The notes under the pieces are model-generated. The model was given only the letters and a program-made list of their open reading frames with translations, was not told where the DNA came from and made no database searches. Made by a program: the position numbers and the translations under genes. DNA of 52,238 nucleotides from Akkermansiaceae bacterium (GTDB taxonomy: Bacteria > Verrucomicrobiota > Verrucomicrobiia > Verrucomicrobiales > Akkermansiaceae). The stretch spans positions 1 to 52,238 of the forward strand of contig CAIKDP010000205.1 of assembly GCA_903826205.1 (NCBI GenBank), read 5' to 3'. Shown piece by piece: positions 35,618 through 44,131 of this stretch (its first letter is position 1; every line of letters begins with the position of its first letter).

Positions 35618-35660
35618 AACCGGGGCTGGCAATTTGGCTGAAATCCGCCACGTTGGGCGC

Positions 35661-36677
35661 GTGATTTCGCTCCGCAAGCTCCAATACCCGGTGTCATCAC
35701 CGTTGCGGCAGTATCTCTATCACTTTGACCGGCAGCGTGACATTCCGCAGGTGTATAGGGATCTGTGCCGGTTCAGCGGGGCGGTCCCGTATGAAGGCCC
35801 GGATGGCCGGGAAACCCTCTGGGTCACCGTGATGTATCCGCCGGAGATGTTGGCGGAACTCCGCCCCCGCCTCACCAGTATCTACACCGAACTGAAGCTG
35901 GGCCGGGATGTGACCCAACACGAGCACCTGTTGGTGGACCGGATTGATTTCGGTGACTTTGGCAACTCCAAGCCGTTCCGGGTGCGCATCACCAATGTCT
36001 TCAATGACAACTCGGACTATTTTTATGTGAAGCAAGCGGATGCCTCCCGCATCTACGGGCTTGAGCTTGAGCACATCCTCTCGCCCAACCGCATCAACTA
36101 CATCGTCAACGGCACCACCCTGATCGAGGAACACATCGCCGGCGTCCCCGGGGATGTCTTTCTGCGCGACTACCTCACCCAGCCCGGCATCAACAAGGTG
36201 CGCATCGCCAAGGAGTTCACCAAATTCAACGAACGTTGCTTCATCCGTCTGCTCGGCGACATGCGCAGCGCCAATTACATCGTCGAGATCACCCCGGACT
36301 TCGAGGAAGTCCAATACCGCGTGCGCCCGATCGATTTTGACGAGCAATCCTACGAAGGCAAGGGCAACACCTACATGGCCTTGCGCTACAACTCGAACCG
36401 TGCCATCACCCGACTCGCCTTCAAGGTGCTCAATCGCAAGACCATCGACCAATACGTCGCCGAGGAATACGCCCAAATGTCGCGCCGTGCCAAGGTCGAG
36501 AGCGCCCGCCTGCGGGCCTTGCTCGGCATCATGACCCGCGAGCAACTCGCCCCGCGCGAGCATGTCATCAGCCTGGCCAAAGATCTCGACCGCATCCACG
36601 GCACCCGCACCTTCAGCCAGTGCAAATCCATGGGCGAACTGACGGCCAAGCACCTGTCGCTCATGTTGGATATATAG
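35661..36677 (+). CDS. Conserved-looking protein, family not recognised
   Basis: The product is 338 residues from GTG 35661; a TTG at 35634 is also in frame, just after the argF remnant, so the start is uncertain. The protein has no signal peptide or membrane segment. It has an alpha/beta character with many charged residues, segments such as DRIDFGDFGNSKPFRVRI, NRINYIVNGTTLIEEHIAG, FNERCFIRLLGDMRS and DFDEQSYEGKGNTYM, and a basic helical C-terminus. The dense charged and aromatic motifs suggest a well-conserved cytoplasmic protein. I cannot name a function; the neighbours do not help. Confidence 0.7.
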   Translation: MISLRKLQYPVSSPLRQYLYHFDRQRDIPQVYRDLCRFSGAVPYEGPDGRETLWVTVMYPPEMLAELRPRLTSIYTELKLGRDVTQHEHLLVDRIDFGDFGNSKPFRVRITNVFNDNSDYFYVKQADASRIYGLELEHILSPNRINYIVNGTTLIEEHIAGVPGDVFLRDYLTQPGINKVRIAKEFTKFNERCFIRLLGDMRSANYIVEITPDFEEVQYRVRPIDFDEQSYEGKGNTYMALRYNSNRAITRLAFKVLNRKTIDQYVAEEYAQMSRRAKVESARLRALLGIMTREQLAPREHVISLAKDLDRIHGTRTFSQCKSMGELTAKHLSLMLDI

Positions 36678-36713
36678 AAGATGGAAGACTCAAGATAGAA
36701 TACATCACACGTG

Positions 36714-38381
36714 ATGACCTTGACTAACAATTTTGATTCGGGCACGCGCCGTGCCTTGCTGTGGATCATTGGCGCATGTGCCGTGGCGCACATCTGGTGT
36801 CTGGCCTCGCAGTTTTATCTCGATGACCTGCTGCAGATCAGGGACGGTGAATACGTGCGGGACCTGCGGTTTTGGGAAACGAGCCTCAGTGCCTGGACCT
36901 ATTTCTGGTATGGGATGCAGGCAAAGATCTTCGGCCTGTCGCCGGTGGGATTTCACGCGGTCAATTGGCTGCTGCATACGGCGACTGCCTGTGTGGTGTT
37001 TGTTTCGGGTCGCGACTACCTGCGGGGGCGGGCACCGGAGGGGGTAGCATTGTTAGGCGCGATGTTGTTCGCAGTGCATCCGCTGGCCAGTGAGATTCCC
37101 AACTATGCCCGCACCCAGGACCTGGCATGGGTCACTTTGTTTTCGCTGTTGGCTGCGTGGTTGTCGTTCCGGGCCATGCACGGAGGTTCCTGGAGATCCC
37201 TGGCAGGCTCGCTGGTCTGCATTGCGGGCGCGAGTTTCTCCAAGGGTCCCGGATTCATGCATGCCATAATGATGACGTGCGTGATCGGACTGGCGTTTAT
37301 GAAGCCGGTGCATTGGCATGCGGTCCGTAAAAACGCCTGGATTCCCTGCCTGCTGGCAGTGTTGGGAATTGCCGGCTTGTGGCACTTCGACCTTCTGCGT
37401 AAGGCCTCTGAATGGTCGGAGCCGCGGGTGATCGGGCACGCCTACACGCTGTGCCGGGTGTTCTGGATGTTTGTTGCCCGCAGTGTGCTGCCTATCAACC
37501 TGAGTGCGGACCACCACATAGCGGAAACCCTGGTGGCGCCGGGCACCGTCTTGGGCATTGCCGATACCACCGCCATATGGGCCGCGCTAGGCATGGCGGC
37601 ATTCACGCTGATGTCACTGGTGTTGGCATTCAGGAAATCCACCCGCCTCGTTGGTGTTTGTGGTTTCCTGTTTGTCGGCACACTGCTGATGCGCTTCCTC
37701 TATTTCATCCCCGAGTTCATGCCCGAGTATCGGATCTATCCAGGCCTGCCATGGTTTTGTCTGGGCAGCGCGATCCTACTCGCAGGGGGCTGGCAGACGC
37801 TGGTCCGCAAGTCCGGGCGTATACCCGCGGCGCTCTTGCTTGGGATTCTTGCAGTGATGTCCGCCCAGCGCTCGTTTCTCTATCATGATCTGAACGATTT
37901 GATGACCGATGTGCTCAGGCAATACCCCGGCCAGGCCCGCGCCATCTGGATCATGCAACGCAACGACATGGACGCCGGACGTTGGCAGCAGGTGATCGAT
38001 CGCCACCTAACGCTGCTGCCCGTTGTGACGCGGGCCTTTCATCAAGAAAATAAGCGACTTGCCCCGCGCCGGGAGTTGCCGACCGGTCACTTTGCCATGG
38101 CGGAAGTTGGCTGCGCGGGTCTCTACGCCCGGGCCATTGCCAAGCAGGTTTCAGCGCAGGCCGGCATGTTGGAGATCAACCGCCTGGAAGCCTACATGAA
38201 CGCCCTGCACCTCGACCCTGTGGCACACGCCATCCATTGGAGCCTTTTCCATCATGCCAAGGCCCTGGTCCTTGAGACTGCCGGCAACTATCCGGCTGCC
38301 GTTGAATATCTAACCATGGACGAGATCCCGACCGCCGACCGCAAGACCGACTTGGAGCGGGTCAGGGCGAAGCTCAAGTGA
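36714..38381 (+). CDS. Polytopic membrane protein, TMTC/PMT-like glycosyltransferase candidate
   Basis: The product is 555 residues from ATG 36714 (GTG 36711 is also possible). Around ten transmembrane segments fill residues 15-390. An early acidic pair in FYLDDLLQI and a VNWLLHTATACVVF helix with a HPLASEIPNYARTQDLAW loop match the layout of TMTC/GT-C type O-mannosyltransferases, as does LSADHH later on. The C-terminal 160 residues are soluble and helical, TPR-like. Such proteins transfer sugars from lipid carriers to proteins outside the membrane. The call rests on topology and short motifs only. Confidence 0.6.
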   Translation: MTLTNNFDSGTRRALLWIIGACAVAHIWCLASQFYLDDLLQIRDGEYVRDLRFWETSLSAWTYFWYGMQAKIFGLSPVGFHAVNWLLHTATACVVFVSGRDYLRGRAPEGVALLGAMLFAVHPLASEIPNYARTQDLAWVTLFSLLAAWLSFRAMHGGSWRSLAGSLVCIAGASFSKGPGFMHAIMMTCVIGLAFMKPVHWHAVRKNAWIPCLLAVLGIAGLWHFDLLRKASEWSEPRVIGHAYTLCRVFWMFVARSVLPINLSADHHIAETLVAPGTVLGIADTTAIWAALGMAAFTLMSLVLAFRKSTRLVGVCGFLFVGTLLMRFLYFIPEFMPEYRIYPGLPWFCLGSAILLAGGWQTLVRKSGRIPAALLLGILAVMSAQRSFLYHDLNDLMTDVLRQYPGQARAIWIMQRNDMDAGRWQQVIDRHLTLLPVVTRAFHQENKRLAPRRELPTGHFAMAEVGCAGLYARAIAKQVSAQAGMLEINRLEAYMNALHLDPVAHAIHWSLFHHAKALVLETAGNYPAAVEYLTMDEIPTADRKTDLERVRAKLK

Positions 38382-38394
38382 TGGGGGCGAGTGC

Positions 38395-40308
38395 CTACTG
38401 CAAGCCGGCGCGGAGCACCTCCACGGTGCCGCTGCCGGCGGCGGTGGACATCAGGTACACGCCATTCCAGCCTTCGCGCACAAGCCAACGGATTTGCTCG
38501 GCGGCGATTTCCTGTCCGACCTTGGTCTGATCGGCCACGTTTGGCAATGCGGCAAAGCGTTGTAAAATCGCGTCGGGGATGACCACACCGGGGACGCGTG
38601 CCATCCGTTGGGCATGCTCGAAGTGGGTCAGCACCATCACACCGATGAGAAAGGGTGTCTGGCCACGGAATTTTTCCAACGCCGCCAGCGGCGCGTGATG
38701 AAAGGCGGGCTGGGTCATGACGTAATCCACGCCGTTGTCGATTTTCTGCTGCAACCGGGACAACTCGCGCGGCATGTCGCGCGCTTCCAGTTCAACGCCT
38801 GCACCGATGGTGAAATGCGTGCGCGGGTCGGGCTGCTTGCCGAGCGGCACGCCGCCAAAATCCACCCCGGCATTCAGGCAGGAATGGGTCAAGCGGATCA
38901 TCGCAAGGGAATCCAGATCAAACACCGCGGCCGAACGTGGATAGGTGGGCGACATTTTCGGGGGATCACCGGTGACAAACAGCACGTTGTGGATGCGGTT
39001 GGCGTGAAGGCCGACCAAGCGGCTTTGCACGCCCATGACGTTGAGGTCGCGGCCCGTAAAGTGCGGGATGAGTTCCAGCGCATCGCCTGTTAGAGCGTTC
39101 CAGTTGAGGTTTTCCCGGATCAGGTGAATGAAATCCCCGGGCGAAATCAGCGGGATGCCCCGTGAACCGTCGGTGAAATCCACCGCATCCACCAAGCCGC
39201 TGGCCGCCAGCTTGGCGATAAAATCCACCTTGTTCCGGATGATCCTCGGGTCCGTTCCGCGCGGCGGCAGCGCCTCAATGCTGACCACAAAGCGGCCGCT
39301 CTTGAGTTTGTTAGAAAAGCCGCCATTGAGCGCCTTCGCCGCGTCGTCCGCGGGCGGCAGGGTTGTTGTCACCTGCACCGTGGCCACCCGCGCGGCGACA
39401 TTGCGGGATTGGAGGTAGTTGTGCATCTCCTGGATGTGCGGCGGATGCATTTCGCAACACCCGCCGATCAAGCGCACCCCGTGATCGGATAGAGTGCGCG
39501 CCATCTTGCCGGCGAACTCCGGGTTGACGGAAGTCATGAGACGGTTGCCGATGCGCTGGAAGCCGGCGGCATTGGGCATCACAACCAACTGCATGGCTCC
39601 GCTACAGACCGGCGCGATGTCCTTGACGGCGGCCACAAACGCGTCGGCATCCCAGGGCGCGCAGCAATTGACTCCGGCGACGGCCACACCCAGCGCGGCC
39701 ATGCGGTTGACGAAGGTGACGGGGTCGGGTTCGAGCGCTTGCCCGGTGCTGCCGGAGCGCAGAGTCATCTCCGCAATCACCGGCGGGGCGTTGGGCAGCG
39801 AGCGGATCAGGCCGATGAGCAACTCCAGTTGCGGCAACGAGCTGAACGTTTCTAACAACAATGCATCCGCGCCGGCGGCGATGAGCGTCTCCAGCTGCTC
39901 GCGATAACAATCCGCCACCGCATCCGCCGTGGTGAGCGGCTTGGCCGTCGGCCCGACCGAGGCCAGCACGAAACAGGGCGCGGTTTCGCCGCGTTGGATC
40001 TGGAATTTGGCAATAGCCGTGCGGGCGATTTCCACGGCGGCGCGGTTCACTGCGGCGGTCTTGCCATCGAGGCCGAATTGCGCCAACTGTTGGCGGTTGG
40101 CACCGAACGTATTGGTTTTGAGGCATTGCGCGCCGGCACTGAGGTAGGCGAGGTGAACCTTCTGGATGAGTTCCGGTTGTTCGAGGTTGAACGCCTCGTA
40201 CACGTGGTTGGTTTCTGATAGCCGCCCGGTCAGCTCGAACAAATACGATCCCATCGCGCCGTCGGCGAGCAAGGGTTGCGACTGCAGTGTGGTTAGAAAA
40301 TCAGCCAT
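38395..40308 (-). CDS. Bifunctional homocysteine S-methyltransferase / methylenetetrahydrofolate reductase
   Basis: The product is 637 residues from ATG 40308. The N-terminal half (about 1-300) is a homocysteine methyltransferase barrel: LLADGAMGSYL, LKTNTFGANR, and the zinc cysteines in GVNCCAPW and IGGCCEMHPPH. The C-terminal half (about 330-620) is an MTHFR barrel (SIEALPPRG, LFVTGDPP, YVMTQPAF). The fusion is the YitJ type known from Bacillus. It can form methyl-THF and methylate homocysteine to methionine using a methyl donor. It is the last gene of the one-carbon operon and overlaps the transporter gene by 8 bp. It gives the operon a second MTHFR activity. Confidence 0.92.
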   Translation of the reverse strand: MADFLTTLQSQPLLADGAMGSYLFELTGRLSETNHVYEAFNLEQPELIQKVHLAYLSAGAQCLKTNTFGANRQQLAQFGLDGKTAAVNRAAVEIARTAIAKFQIQRGETAPCFVLASVGPTAKPLTTADAVADCYREQLETLIAAGADALLLETFSSLPQLELLIGLIRSLPNAPPVIAEMTLRSGSTGQALEPDPVTFVNRMAALGVAVAGVNCCAPWDADAFVAAVKDIAPVCSGAMQLVVMPNAAGFQRIGNRLMTSVNPEFAGKMARTLSDHGVRLIGGCCEMHPPHIQEMHNYLQSRNVAARVATVQVTTTLPPADDAAKALNGGFSNKLKSGRFVVSIEALPPRGTDPRIIRNKVDFIAKLAASGLVDAVDFTDGSRGIPLISPGDFIHLIRENLNWNALTGDALELIPHFTGRDLNVMGVQSRLVGLHANRIHNVLFVTGDPPKMSPTYPRSAAVFDLDSLAMIRLTHSCLNAGVDFGGVPLGKQPDPRTHFTIGAGVELEARDMPRELSRLQQKIDNGVDYVMTQPAFHHAPLAALEKFRGQTPFLIGVMVLTHFEHAQRMARVPGVVIPDAILQRFAALPNVADQTKVGQEIAAEQIRWLVREGWNGVYLMSTAAGSGTVEVLRAGLQ

Positions 40309-41554
40309 CTGTGGAGGGTGTATCACCGGGCTTGGCCGGAGTCAAAAGCAACGACAACAAAAATCCCAGCATGAGCAACCCGGCACCGAGGGCAAAGGCA
40401 TACCCGGACGCTTGCGGGCCATACCGGTCTTTGAGCCAGGCGATGACTTGCGGGCCGACGATGCCGGCGGCGGACCAGGCGGTTAGAATGCACCCGTAGA
40501 GCACGGGCATGAGCCGCGGGCCGAAGGTGTTGAGGACAAACGACGGCATGACCCCGAAGCCGCCGCCGTAGCAGAGCAGGATGTAACAGATGAGCGGCAC
40601 AAACACCCACGGGTTGCCGGTGAGCATCAGCGCGATGAAGGCGATGACCTGGCTGGCGAGCATCAGGCGGAAGGTGTGGATCTGGCCGAGGCGGTCGGAC
40701 ATGCCACCCCACGCGAAGCGGCCGAGGCCGTTGAACACGGAACTGACCGCGATCAAAGTCGCACCGTAGGTTGCCAGAATGGCCGGCGACAGACACGGGT
40801 CGATTTTTTTCAGCAAATCCTGCAACAGCGGCGACTGGAAGCTGATGATGGCAATGCCGGCCACGATGTTGCAGAAGAAGACCAGCCACATCAGAACGAA
40901 TCGCCGGGAGACGAGACGCGGCCAGGCCTTTTCACCACCCGCCACCACCGCCGCCGTGTCCGGCGGATTGCGCAAACAACTGGCCGCCAACAGGCTTGTT
41001 AGGCCGAGGGTCACGCCGATGCCGGCAAAAACCTCCGCCAATTGGTTAGGGAACGCGGCCGTGAGTGCCGGCGCAATGACTTTGCTCATCAGCAGCGCAC
41101 CGAAGCCGAAACCCATCACGACCATACCCGTGACCAGACCTTTCTTGTCGGGAAACCATTTTGCGGCGGTCGCGACCGGGGTGACATAACCGAGGCCCAG
41201 ACCGATGCCGCCCACCACGCCATAGCCGATCCACAACAGCGGCAACGATCGCATGTGCAACGCCATGGCCGCCAGCAAATAGCCGGCACCGTAGCACAGG
41301 CTGCCGGCGACGGCCAGTTTGCGCGGCCCGAATTTCGGCAGCAAGACGCCGCCGACGGCCGCGGCGACGCCGAGGAAACCAATGGCCAGACTGAAGGTCC
41401 AGGCGACTTGCGTGTTGCGCCAGCCATAGGTGTCCACGAGCGGTTGTTGGAAATAACTCCAGGCGTAAACCGCGCCCAGGCACAACTGCAACAAGGTGCC
41501 CATGCCGGCAATGAACCAGCGATAACCGGGGTGGGAATGAGCCGGGGTCACCAT
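40301..41554 (-). CDS. Major facilitator transporter, OFA (oxalate/formate antiporter) family
   Basis: The product is 417 residues with 12 predicted membrane segments. OFA features include the N-terminal RWFIAGMGTLLQLCLGAVYAWS-like helix, PLVDTYGW, GVVGGIGLGLGYVTPVATAAKWFPDKKGLVTG, and NGLGRFAWGGMSDRLG between the halves. Members exchange oxalate, formate or other carboxylates. The gene overlaps the fhs stop by 1 bp and the next gene by 8 bp, so it is co-translated with formate-using enzymes. Formate uptake is the economical guess, but the substrate is not proven. Confidence 0.88.
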   Translation of the reverse strand: MVTPAHSHPGYRWFIAGMGTLLQLCLGAVYAWSYFQQPLVDTYGWRNTQVAWTFSLAIGFLGVAAAVGGVLLPKFGPRKLAVAGSLCYGAGYLLAAMALHMRSLPLLWIGYGVVGGIGLGLGYVTPVATAAKWFPDKKGLVTGMVVMGFGFGALLMSKVIAPALTAAFPNQLAEVFAGIGVTLGLTSLLAASCLRNPPDTAAVVAGGEKAWPRLVSRRFVLMWLVFFCNIVAGIAIISFQSPLLQDLLKKIDPCLSPAILATYGATLIAVSSVFNGLGRFAWGGMSDRLGQIHTFRLMLASQVIAFIALMLTGNPWVFVPLICYILLCYGGGFGVMPSFVLNTFGPRLMPVLYGCILTAWSAAGIVGPQVIAWLKDRYGPQASGYAFALGAGLLMLGFLLSLLLTPAKPGDTPSTDG

Positions 41555-43230
41555 CAGAACAAGCCGACGATCTGGCCGTCATCGTTGATATCTATCACCT
41601 CGGCGGAAGGCACCTTCGGCAGCCCGGGCATGGTCATGATGTTGCCGGTCAGGACAACAATGAACCCGGCACCGGCGCTCAGCTTCACATCGCGGATCGG
41701 CACATCGAAGTGCTTCGGGCGGCCGAGCAGCGCGGGGTCGGTGGAGAGTGAATACTGCGTCTTGGCCATGCACACCGGCAGATGGGCGTAGCCGGCGGCT
41801 TCAAAGTCCTTGAACTTCTGCCGGATCTTGACGTCGGCCATGATGTTGTCCGCACCGTAGATGTTCTGGGTCACGGCGCGGACCTTGTTCCAGAGGCTCA
41901 TCTCGTCGGTGTAGAGGAATTGGAAATTGTTAGATCGCGGTTGTTCCGCCAACGCGACCACGGCGTGGGCCAGATCCTCCGCGCCGGCACCGCCGCGTGC
42001 CCAGTGATCGGCCTTGATGGCGCGCACGCCGAGCGTCTGGCAATGGTTCTCGATGAGGGCGACTTCCTCGTCGCTGTCGCTGGTGAAATGATTGATGGCA
42101 ACGACGGTCGGCAGGTTATACATCCGGATGTTTTCCAAATGTTTCTCGAGGTTTTCGAGGCCTTTTTCAACGGCGGCCAGATTGGGCTTGGCCAGATCGG
42201 CCTTCAGCACACCCCCGTGCATCTTGAGCGCGCGGACGGTGGCCACGATGACCACCACGCTCGGTTGGATGCGGGCGATGCGGCACTTGATGTCGAGGAA
42301 TTTTTCCGCGCCGAGGTCGGCCCCGAAGCCGGCTTCGGTGACGGTGTAGTCGGCGAGGCGCATGCCGAGTTTGGTGGCGAGCACGCTGTTGCAGCCGTGG
42401 GCGATATTGGCAAACGGGCCGCCGTGCACAAAGGCCGGGGTGCCTTCCAGGGTTTGCACGAGGTTGGGTTTGAGCGCGTCCTTGAGCAGCACGGCCATCG
42501 CGCCATGGGCCTTGAGGTCGGCCGCGGTCACCGGCTTCTTGTCGCGGGTGTAGGCAACGACGATCTTGCCGAGGCGATCCCGCAACTCCTTGAGCGATTC
42601 GGATAAACAGAAGATGGCCATGACTTCGGAGGCCACGGTGATGTCGTATCCGGACTCGCGCGGCGTGCCGTTGGCGCTGCCACCCAGACCGAGGACAATG
42701 TCGCGCAGGGCGCGGTCGTTCATATCCACGACGCGGCGCCAGGTGATCCGGTTGACGTCGATGTTGAGTACATTGCCGTGGGTCAGGTGGTTGTCCAACA
42801 TCGCGGCCAGCAGATTATGGGCCGCGCCAATGGCGTGGAAATCGCCGGTGAAGTGGAGGTTGATGTCCTCCATCGGAATCACTTGTGCATAACCACCACC
42901 AGCCGCACCGCCCTTGACGCCGAAGCACGGACCAAGGGACGGTTCACGCAAACAGATCACGGCGCGCTTGCCGATGCGGTTGAGCGCGTCGCCTAGACCC
43001 ACGGTCGCCGTCGTCTTGCCTTCCCCGGCCGGGGTCGGATTGATGGCGGTGACGAGAATGAGTTTGCCGGTCGGGGCGTTGTCGAGGGACTGGAAGTAGT
43101 CGAGCGAGATCTTGGCCTTGTACTTGCCGTAATGTTCGAGGTCGTCATCAGGGATGTGCAGCTTCGCCGCGATCTCCTTGATGGGTTTGATCTTGGCCGC
43201 ATTGGCGATTTCGATGTCGGAGAGGGACAT
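41554..43230 (-). CDS. fhs: Formate-tetrahydrofolate ligase
   Basis: The product is 558 residues from ATG 43230, the family length. The ATP loop TPAGEGKTT is at about residues 64-72. [23 protein letters not shown], the FTGDFHAI segment, [14 protein letters not shown] and [14 protein letters not shown] are all intact. It joins formate to THF with ATP, giving 10-formyl-THF. It lies between the AcsE-like methyltransferase gene (25 bp) and the OFA transporter gene (1-bp overlap). FolD, needed for the next two steps, is not in the window. Confidence 0.97.
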   Translation of the reverse strand: MSLSDIEIANAAKIKPIKEIAAKLHIPDDDLEHYGKYKAKISLDYFQSLDNAPTGKLILVTAINPTPAGEGKTTATVGLGDALNRIGKRAVICLREPSLGPCFGVKGGAAGGGYAQVIPMEDINLHFTGDFHAIGAAHNLLAAMLDNHLTHGNVLNIDVNRITWRRVVDMNDRALRDIVLGLGGSANGTPRESGYDITVASEVMAIFCLSESLKELRDRLGKIVVAYTRDKKPVTAADLKAHGAMAVLLKDALKPNLVQTLEGTPAFVHGGPFANIAHGCNSVLATKLGMRLADYTVTEAGFGADLGAEKFLDIKCRIARIQPSVVVIVATVRALKMHGGVLKADLAKPNLAAVEKGLENLEKHLENIRMYNLPTVVAINHFTSDSDEEVALIENHCQTLGVRAIKADHWARGGAGAEDLAHAVVALAEQPRSNNFQFLYTDEMSLWNKVRAVTQNIYGADNIMADVKIRQKFKDFEAAGYAHLPVCMAKTQYSLSTDPALLGRPKHFDVPIRDVKLSAGAGFIVVLTGNIMTMPGLPKVPSAEVIDINDDGQIVGLF

Positions 43231-43255
43231 GTCCGGATTTTTCGTTAGGGGATGG

Positions 43256-44119
43256 TCAGGCGTAATATTCCTGGACGCGCATGATGACATCGAGGCCCTC
43301 GAGTTGCAGGCATTCGTTGACGCAAAGCATGGCGGGATGGTCGGCCGGCAGGAAGTCGTATTTGCGTTTGACCGAACCGATGACGTGATCCATGCCCAGC
43401 GGCACGGCGAGGGTGAGGAAGGCGCTTTCCAGCGGGCCTTTGGTGGGTGAACCGTCGGCGCGCTTGGGCGGCAGCATCACGCTGAAATTGCTCAGGCCGA
43501 CCGACATGTGAACGCCCTTGAGTGCGGGGTCGGCGTGAATCAGGCGAATGGCGCCCATCAGGCATTGCAAGCGGCCGTCGGTATCCGCGCCGATGGGCGA
43601 GATGGCGGGATCGATGATGCAATGCTCGACGGGGATGCCGTGCTTGGCCGCTTCCGCCACCAGCTCGCGCGCGGTCTGGTAGACTTCCTCGGCGCTGTGG
43701 TTGGCACAACTGGCACCGTTTTCCACCCGCTCGGAGGCCAGCAGGATCGGCATGAACGGCATGATCCTGGCAAGCTCGAACATCTCCAAACGCAGCGGCG
43801 AAATGGAATTCAATATCGGCAAGCGCCCGCCCGCCCGCTCGCGGTCGTAGACCTTGAGTGCAAGCTCGGCCATGGCCGGATCGGGGGTATCAATGGAGAT
43901 TGGCTTGGCGGTGACGCTTTGCACGTGCCGCACCATTTCGGCCAGAAAGGCGCCGGGCCGGGGGCCGACGTTGACGTCAATGTAGCCGGCCCCTCCGAGG
44001 TCCTGGGACACGGCCAGTTCTTTCAAGCCGTCAAGGTCGTTGGCCTCGAAAAATTTGTGGGTGGATGGCACCGAATCGTTGATGGATTCGCCGATGATGG
44101 TCAGGTTGGGAATAGGCAT
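43256..44119 (-). CDS. Methyltetrahydrofolate methyltransferase, AcsE-like pterin-binding protein
   Basis: The product is 287 residues, about the size of AcsE and of the pterin domain of MetH. It is a TIM barrel of the DHPS/methyltransferase group: [62 protein letters not shown]. In acetogens the enzyme moves the methyl of methyl-THF to a corrinoid iron-sulfur protein. No corrinoid protein, CO dehydrogenase or acetyl-CoA synthase gene is in the window, so a role in methionine synthesis or demethylation is more likely than acetogenesis. It lies 12 bp after the MetF-MetV fusion. Confidence 0.88.
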   Translation of the reverse strand: MPIPNLTIIGESINDSVPSTHKFFEANDLDGLKELAVSQDLGGAGYIDVNVGPRPGAFLAEMVRHVQSVTAKPISIDTPDPAMAELALKVYDRERAGGRLPILNSISPLRLEMFELARIMPFMPILLASERVENGASCANHSAEEVYQTARELVAEAAKHGIPVEHCIIDPAISPIGADTDGRLQCLMGAIRLIHADPALKGVHMSVGLSNFSVMLPPKRADGSPTKGPLESAFLTLAVPLGMDHVIGSVKRKYDFLPADHPAMLCVNECLQLEGLDVIMRVQEYYA

Positions 44120-44131
44120 GTGCTGTTGTTG

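Noticed and set aside
43256-44119. Reading the AcsE-like gene as a second dihydropteroate synthase
   Set aside because: The DHPS signatures seen in folP (NVTPDSFSDGG, GGESTRPG) are absent, and the operon context is methyl-folate metabolism.
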